Origin: Blastopirellula sp.
Lineage (GTDB): Bacteria > Planctomycetota > Planctomycetia > Pirellulales > Pirellulaceae
DNA: 64,000 bases
Direction of reading: 5' to 3'
Assembly (NCBI GenBank): GCA_002733575.1
Contig: NVWB01000003.1
Location: 39,197 to 103,196, forward strand
The notes under the pieces are model-generated. The model searched no databases and was not told the origin of the DNA. It saw only the letters and a list, made by a program, of their open reading frames with translations. The translations under genes and the position numbers were made by a program. Numbering within the stretch: the stretch's first letter is position 1; each line of letters starts with the position of its first letter. Shown in pieces: positions 59,281-64,000 of this stretch.

Positions 59281-61260
59281 TTATCGATGATTCTGAAAAC
59301 TTTGCCCCACAACTTCTCCATTTCTCCATCGCTCCCACCATTTACGAACCGCATGAGCTCTGACAGCAGAGGAATGTTCTGGCTGATATCCCAATGTATA
59401 GCCAGTGAACTCTTTTAATGTGTGAAATGCTAAAACGCGAACTTCTAACTCCGAGTGATCCAGCATATCGATCAATCTGGCCGATTCGCCCAACTCATAT
59501 TGTTTTTTTGAATAACCCCACAAAATGCGTGAAACCACAGGCCCCGAGTCCTCGTAGGTGCTGTGGATCAATTGATGCAGCTCTTCTACTTCACTACCAG
59601 ACGTGAGAGAGGGGTTCATTAATATTTGGTACTGACCATTCCAATAAGCCCGCTGACCCTTGTCTTTCAGTGCTTGAAGCAGTGAAGTGTAGTCTCCCAA
59701 ATAGGCCAAGGTTCGGCTTGCCGCATCTCGCACTTCCGCCGATGAGGTGCCCGAAAGCGAGTGTAGTTTCTGCGAAGGAGCCGACGAGGCCAATAATTGA
59801 TTGGTGAGCTGCGAGAAGGCCGCTTGCTCTATCGCATTGTGTTCGACTCCACTGGTCCAGTCAGGCACTTTCTGATTCCGCAACATTTGACCAGCAAATC
59901 GCCCGGTCGATTTCCAAGAAAGTCCTGGTCGCAAACTCACACTTGCCTGACTCTCTTCGTCTATTGTAACGGAACCTGACAGACACCAGATTTCGACTTC
60001 GGGAACCGCTGGTGATTCCGTTGGGTTGTACCCAGGCAATCGCAGATGACGGACCGAAATGGCAAGCAAACATTGCGGACTGCTGGCTTTTATTGTCAAA
60101 CGCTTGCTACGAGCGATCTCCAGTTCATACGGATTGTTGAAACTCGGCTTGAGTAAAAAGCGACCATAACTTGCCGACAAATTTTGCGAAGATTGAATCT
60201 GAAATCGAGAGGGGCCCAAGGCAACTAGCCGCGATAAATCACCCAAGTCAAAGATTCCTGTGCCTGATGGCGCAACAAACAACTGACGATCTGGGTGAAC
60301 CATCATCTGAGGTGTCATCACCTGTAACTGTTTCCGCTCAATAGGAACTTCAAGCACGAGACCATTTTGCGAGGCGAGCTGTATTCCTGAATGATTCTCA
60401 TTCCGCAAACTCGCGTCGGAGATCTTCTCTAGATAGGTAATGGGCGAAATCGTTGGGCTTGTTGATTCACCTTGCTTGAGTTGCCCTTGATTCGTTACTC
60501 CACTGAGAGCACGAGACTCTTGGGCAACGAATGTCTGAGGAGGTAACCCTTCAACCTGTTTCGGAGTCTTATTCTCAGGCTCGCTACTATCACGATTTCG
60601 GTTTGTTTGTTGGTGTTTTTCGAGTTGGGCTTTGCCGAAGTAGAATCCCGTTGCAATCAACAGGCAAATCGCAATCAACAGCATCACCTTTTGGAGCGAG
60701 CCAGAGCGACTTCGCTTCAGAACATCTCGGCTGTCGGCTACCGCTTGTTCAATGGAGTGCGGCTGCGGAATGTTTTGCGTGTCGCTTGCAGCAGGCAATT
60801 CGCTGGGCCTGATAGACTCGTCATTGAGGTTCGAATCACTGTTAGTTATTAATGGTTGCATTGCAGAGTTCGAATCCTCTGGTGCAATCAGGTAGATGCG
60901 GTCACGAAGCTGGCTCGATACCTGAGCCGGTTTATCTAGAACCAAATTGATAATCTGATGACAAGCGGCCACTTCGGCCAGATGGCGATCTGACTCAAAG
61001 CAAAGTTGCTCGACTCCCGGCACTTCATCACTAGAGAGTTCGTGATCCAAATACTCGGCAATCACATTCGGATCACGTGTATTTCCGATTCCCTCAGTCG
61101 GCAGCGGCGAAAGCTCCCGGCGTGTTACGCGGTCTCTGATATGACCAACCAGTTGCTGGGCAAAAGGGCTCTGATCAATCTTCTCACGGAGCCGCTCTTC
61201 CTCATCGGGTGACAGCAGACCGTGCATCGAAGCCAATAGTGCTCGCAAAGTTAAACGCAT
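59281..61260 (-). CDS. Membrane protein: anti-sigma-like N-terminus, TM, FecR-like and HEAT-like parts
   Basis: The 659-aa product begins with helical anti-sigma-like units (LRALLASMHGLLSPDEEERLREKI, VIAEYLDHELSSDEVPGVEQLCFESDRHLAEVAACHQII). One TM helix follows at about 196-215 (VMLLIAICLLIATGFYFG). The outside part has a FecR-like beta region with 'GTGIFDLGDLSRLVALGPSRFQIQSSQNLSASYGRFLL' and 'EVEIWCLSGSVTIDEESQASVSLRPGLSW', then a helical HEAT-like end (EVRDAASRTLAYLGDY, ELEVRVLAFHTLKEFTGYTLGY). The ATG at 61260 has AGG upstream. Its sigma partner is not adjacent. It may link an envelope signal to transcription (inference). Confidence 0.75.
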   Translation of the reverse strand: MRLTLRALLASMHGLLSPDEEERLREKIDQSPFAQQLVGHIRDRVTRRELSPLPTEGIGNTRDPNVIAEYLDHELSSDEVPGVEQLCFESDRHLAEVAACHQIINLVLDKPAQVSSQLRDRIYLIAPEDSNSAMQPLITNSDSNLNDESIRPSELPAASDTQNIPQPHSIEQAVADSRDVLKRSRSGSLQKVMLLIAICLLIATGFYFGKAQLEKHQQTNRNRDSSEPENKTPKQVEGLPPQTFVAQESRALSGVTNQGQLKQGESTSPTISPITYLEKISDASLRNENHSGIQLASQNGLVLEVPIERKQLQVMTPQMMVHPDRQLFVAPSGTGIFDLGDLSRLVALGPSRFQIQSSQNLSASYGRFLLKPSFNNPYELEIARSKRLTIKASSPQCLLAISVRHLRLPGYNPTESPAVPEVEIWCLSGSVTIDEESQASVSLRPGLSWKSTGRFAGQMLRNQKVPDWTSGVEHNAIEQAAFSQLTNQLLASSAPSQKLHSLSGTSSAEVRDAASRTLAYLGDYTSLLQALKDKGQRAYWNGQYQILMNPSLTSGSEVEELHQLIHSTYEDSGPVVSRILWGYSKKQYELGESARLIDMLDHSELEVRVLAFHTLKEFTGYTLGYQPEHSSAVRAHAVRKWWERWRNGEVVGQSFQNHR

Positions 61261-61829
61261 ATCAGAAGCCTGAAAGTTGGCACAGCCAACCATTGGATAA
61301 GAGAGAAAATGGAAAGGGGTTTGTTATTCGCTCTCATATCGTACAAAAAACTAGTCGATTCCTCCAAGCTCGTTCTGGCAACAATCGATAAAAAAGGAAC
61401 GATTCCTTTTTTTGACAAAGCCCGTTTTGTGACCTACAGTGCCTCGCTAGGGACTGTGGGTAAATTGAAGCCCCTTTTATCGGGTTAAATCGATTATTCC
61501 TCTCTTGGACTCTCGAACAAGGTACACCCGGTGTTCGCATGATAGTAGTTATAACGGTGGCACCTTGTGTTGATCCCCAGTCTTGGGGTTTCTTTGCGTT
61601 TCTTCGCAATTCTCTCCGCTAGCAGAGTCGATTTTGAATTATGTCGTACAAGATCAACCGATATTTTTCAGGACATTAAAAGTCGTGAACAAATACTCGT
61701 TGAAATTAGACAGGGGCAGTGGCAGCCTGACCGCCCCTATACCTACGAGATGAGCAGGAACTTTCATCTCCTCCCCAAAATCACATTGGTCTATTTAGGC
61801 CGCACATGGAAAACGAAGGAGTTTTTACC
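61261..61829. other. Divergent intergenic region with an AT-rich hairpin
   Basis: No gene is supported in these 569 bases. A perfect AT-rich hairpin with a following T-run (AAAAAAGGAA-CGA-TTCCTTTTTT, 61390-61412) lies in the middle. It could end a short plus-strand RNA or act as an attenuator. Weak pairs such as ACAGT/GACTGT follow. The plus-strand frame 61567-61833 is not supported. Confidence 0.4.
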
Positions 61830-63578
61830 ATGAAATCTTATATCCTGGGCTCGATAGCCCTTGCTTGTATTAGCTCTCAATTATGTGCGCAAGGATACAA
61901 TTATCAGAATGGTGCTCCTCGTTATGCAGGTTCACAATCTGAGGCACCTCTGTTTCAGCCTCAACCAACCCAGGCACCCCAATTTCAGCAACCACAAAAC
62001 CAACCGGTGCCGAACTACTATAACTCTCAGCAAACGACTGACCAGTTATGGCAATCAGACAGATACCCTGTGAATCAACCGGTTCAACAAGCTCCGGTAA
62101 ACCAGAACCAACAGCCTGTTGCAGCTCCCATACAACAACCTGTATTGCACTCCTTCCAACAACCTGTTGCTGCACAAATTCTACCACCGGCGGCCAGCAA
62201 TTATTCGCAGCCCAATGTTGCTCCTTACTCACAACCTAATCTAAGACCACATCAGTTTCCGGTTTCCTATCGAAACCAACAACCAGTTGCCAATCAATAT
62301 CGCCAGCCTGTTCAAGGAAATCTACAACAGGCCAACACGAGACCGCAACAGTTTCCGGTCTCGCATCGGTCACAACAGCCAATCTTGCCTCCGCAACTTG
62401 ATTCGGTTCCTCAACAGAGTTTAGAGCCATTGCCCCGGAATAACCCCGCTCCAGGATACTCGAACAACAATAATTACTCGAACGAAATTGGCAGCCTTAA
62501 TTCATACGACAACAACGCCTATAACTCAGGCTCTTGCAGCGACTGCGGAGATTTCGATTGTTCCTGCAACTGTTACTGCCCAACTTGGTTCGGCTATGCT
62601 GGTGTATTGACCATGGATCGCAATCCTGGATCCGAAGTCTGGCTGAGTAACGATGCTGGCGATCTTGGGGCACAGATTATAGGTACTCATGATGCAGGTC
62701 TGGATTGGTCTAGTGGCTATGAAATTCGGTTAGGAAGACATTTTGGCTGTAACAATTGGGCTTGGGAACTCGTCTACTGGGGAGTTCAAAAGGACTCTGA
62801 GTTCTCCGTCATTGATGATGCACTGACCGGAAGCCTTGACACGCCGTTAGACGCGAACTTCCAAGGGCTCTCTTACAATGACGGTGGTGGAGTTCAAAAC
62901 TTGACCGCTTATTTCAACGATGCTGAAATTCATCGTCTACGACGAAGTTATGAGTTCTATAATGCCGAATTAAACTTTTTCCAAGACCCTAATTTTTATA
63001 ACAGCTATGGTAGCGGATGCAACTTTCGTTTAGGAATGGTAGCCGGTTTGCGGCACATCAAGTTCAAGGATGGCATGATTTTCTCGACCGATATAACCGA
63101 CCAAGTGTTCGATGGAGATCCAACTGAATTGCACTATGATGTGGATGCCGAAAACAACTTATATGGTGCTCAGCTTGGGTTCATTGGGCAAGTCGATCAC
63201 AGACGCATTGGATTCTACGGTGGAACGAAGTTTGGTCTGTATGGCAATAATATTAATCATCGCTCGCGAATCTTTGGAACTCAAGGAAATGCCTTTATTA
63301 ACAATGGTTCCAGCCCAAACAATGGCGAAGATTTTAATATCAGCTCAAGCAAGACAGACATCTCCTTTGTTGGCGAATTAGATTTTGGAGCACGTGTTCG
63401 AGTTTCTCGCTGCTTCTCCTTCAAAGGGGGTTATCGGGCAGTGGCCATTACTGGCGTGGCTCTATCAACCGATCAAGTTCCGCAAAACTTTGAAGATTTA
63501 CAACTTGTATCTTCGATTCAATCGAGTGGGCAAGTCGTGCTTCACGGTGCCTACTTTGGTGGTGAGTTCATCTGGTAG
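61830..63578 (+). CDS. BBP7-family outer-membrane beta-barrel protein with Gln/Pro-rich linker
   Basis: The 582-aa product has a signal peptide (MKSYILGSIALACISSQLCA), cleaved likely before QGYNYQNG. A Gln/Pro/Asn-rich low-complexity region of about 200 residues with repeats like QQPV and RPHQFPVS follows, then a Cys-rich turn (CSDCGDFDCSCNCYCP). The beta-barrel of the planctomycete BBP7 type comes next (WFGYAGVLTMDRNPG, CNFRLGMVAGLRHIKFKDG, RVSRCFSFKGGYRAVAITGVALS). AAGGAG eight bases before the ATG at 61830 decides the start. It is expected in the outer membrane. Confidence 0.88.
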   Translation: MKSYILGSIALACISSQLCAQGYNYQNGAPRYAGSQSEAPLFQPQPTQAPQFQQPQNQPVPNYYNSQQTTDQLWQSDRYPVNQPVQQAPVNQNQQPVAAPIQQPVLHSFQQPVAAQILPPAASNYSQPNVAPYSQPNLRPHQFPVSYRNQQPVANQYRQPVQGNLQQANTRPQQFPVSHRSQQPILPPQLDSVPQQSLEPLPRNNPAPGYSNNNNYSNEIGSLNSYDNNAYNSGSCSDCGDFDCSCNCYCPTWFGYAGVLTMDRNPGSEVWLSNDAGDLGAQIIGTHDAGLDWSSGYEIRLGRHFGCNNWAWELVYWGVQKDSEFSVIDDALTGSLDTPLDANFQGLSYNDGGGVQNLTAYFNDAEIHRLRRSYEFYNAELNFFQDPNFYNSYGSGCNFRLGMVAGLRHIKFKDGMIFSTDITDQVFDGDPTELHYDVDAENNLYGAQLGFIGQVDHRRIGFYGGTKFGLYGNNINHRSRIFGTQGNAFINNGSSPNNGEDFNISSSKTDISFVGELDFGARVRVSRCFSFKGGYRAVAITGVALSTDQVPQNFEDLQLVSSIQSSGQVVLHGAYFGGEFIW

Positions 63579-63615
63579 CAAGCAGATATCGCACTATCAA
63601 AGCCTAGTCAATAGG

Positions 63616-63649
63616 AAAAGCATCCTCTCAAATCGAGAGGATGCTTTTT
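63616..63649. terminator. Strong bidirectional terminator
   Basis: A perfect 14-bp stem (AAAAGCATCCTCTC / GAGAGGATGCTTTT) with a 5-base loop is followed by further T residues on the plus strand and preceded by A residues, so it also works on the minus strand. It lies between the convergent BBP7 gene (ends 63578) and the chemotaxis receptor gene (ends 63679). Confidence 0.92.
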
Positions 63650-63678
63650 TTGTTTTGACAGAAGTGGTTGTTCGAGAC

Positions 63679-64000
63679 TTACGCAGGTTGTTCTTCCGCT
63701 AGAACACCTGAGGTCTTGAACTGGCCAACCAAAGATTTCAGTTCGCCAGCGACTTCCAACAACTGAGTTCCATACTCTTTCGTCGCATTAGCCGCATTGG
63801 CAGTTTCATTCAGTACGGCATCAACATTGGTAATGTTGACACTCACTTCCTGGCTACCCGTTGCGGTCTCTTTGATTCCCATGGTCACATGTTCTGCGTC
63901 TTGAGACATCTGAGTCACACTTTCAGCAATTCCACGAGTGGCACTGCTCTGCTCTTCTACAGCAGAAGCAATCGTCTTCGCTTCACTGTTGACTTTTTGC
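63679..64000 (-). CDS. Methyl-accepting chemotaxis protein, C-terminal part (5' end outside window)
   Basis: The frame is open to the window edge and codes the last 106 residues of a chemoreceptor signalling domain: 'KVNSEAKTIASAVEEQSSATRGIAESV' is the coiled-coil N-terminal of 'TQMSQDAEHVTMGIKETATGSQEVS'. The tail ends 'ELKSLVGQFKTSGVLAEEQPA', a typical receptor C-terminus. The highly conserved hairpin tip lies outside the window. It relays signals to CheA/CheW; no che genes are visible. Confidence 0.9.
   Translation of the reverse strand, partial: QKVNSEAKTIASAVEEQSSATRGIAESVTQMSQDAEHVTMGIKETATGSQEVSVNITNVDAVLNETANAANATKEYGTQLLEVAGELKSLVGQFKTSGVLAEEQPA

Noticed and set aside
60861-60890. 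tRNA T-arm-like sequence (CAGAG-TTCGAAT-C-CTCTG followed by GGTGCA)
   Set aside because: It lies inside the 59281-61260 coding frame (IAPEDSNSAM), and no D-arm, anticodon arm or acceptor stem can be formed upstream.
61722-61737. TGGCAG-N5-CCGC upstream of the BBP7 gene
   Set aside because: The spacing fits sigma-54, but the -12 element is CCGC rather than TTGC and the -24 element is imperfect; too weak to call.
1-64000. CRISPR array, integrase, prophage or transposase gene
   Set aside because: No regularly spaced direct repeats and no recognisable recombinase, phage or transposase protein were seen; mobile signals are limited to the REP-like repeats.

Overview
The window looks like chromosomal DNA from a member of the Planctomycetota (Pirellulales/Planctomycetales type). 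The evidence is two DUF1501 + DUF1549/DUF1553 gene pairs (one with an N-terminal planctomycete cytochrome c domain), a BBP7-family beta-barrel protein, an anti-sigma/H-X9-DG fusion, and an FHA/Ser-Thr kinase/ECF sigma cluster. Base composition is moderate, by eye in the mid-40s % GC. Lipopolysaccharide heptose genes and an outer-membrane barrel indicate a diderm envelope. No rRNA, tRNA, CRISPR array, prophage or intact transposase was seen.

Layout. 1-2.9 kb: 3' end of glgC, a structured intergenic stretch, an unknown 428-aa protein, a small membrane protein and a lipoyl-like domain without its lysine. 2.9-7.3 kb (minus): rpiB, an Eis-like GNAT/SCP2 protein, a BshC-like protein and a family 2 glycosyltransferase. 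7.4-16.4 kb: REPIN-like element 1, membrane protein, Nif3-like protein, a large exported protein with a Trp-rich tail, sugar-phosphate isomerase-like protein, a YiiX-like protein and a PYROXD2-like oxidoreductase. 16.7-22.5 kb: exported TPR protein, beta-helix protein, REPIN-like element 2, exported esterase and an AT-rich orphan. 22.6-29.4 kb (minus): first DUF1501/cytochrome pair separated by an inverted REP-like pair, then a methyltransferase and an NCS2-like permease. 29.6-33 kb: ECF sigma with an anti-sigma/H-X9-DG fusion, and a sigma-54 promoter with a perfect hairpin before a 288-aa gene. 33-36.5 kb: second DUF1501/DUF1549 pair.

36.7-45.2 kb (minus) is the most unusual region. It is a signalling island in the transcript order coiled-coil protein, FHA protein, transmembrane Ser/Thr kinase, six consecutive mini membrane proteins (35-62 aa), larger membrane protein, ECF sigma, AIM24-like protein, and a small anti-sigma-like protein. 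Between two of the mini genes lies a relic of the kinase 3' end. This implies that the unit 'kinase tail + mini gene' was duplicated in tandem. A near-consensus sigma-54 promoter drives a divergent 64-aa gene next to the island.

45.8-49.5 kb: two paralogous four-TM proteins, then waaF and hldE (LPS inner core). 49.7-52.8 kb: histidine phosphatase, GspG-like protein, and a three-gene overlapping cassette with a HAD hydrolase. 52.9-59 kb: rplU, RNase E/G with an acidic insertion in its S1 domain, and a regulatory PTS block (EI, HPr, PtsN-like EIIA, HPF) with no sugar permease. 59.3-64 kb: membrane protein with anti-sigma-like N-terminus and FecR/HEAT-like parts, BBP7 barrel with a Gln/Pro-rich linker, a strong bidirectional terminator, and the C-terminus of a chemotaxis receptor cut by the window edge.

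All family calls come from reading the translated sequence. No database search was run.
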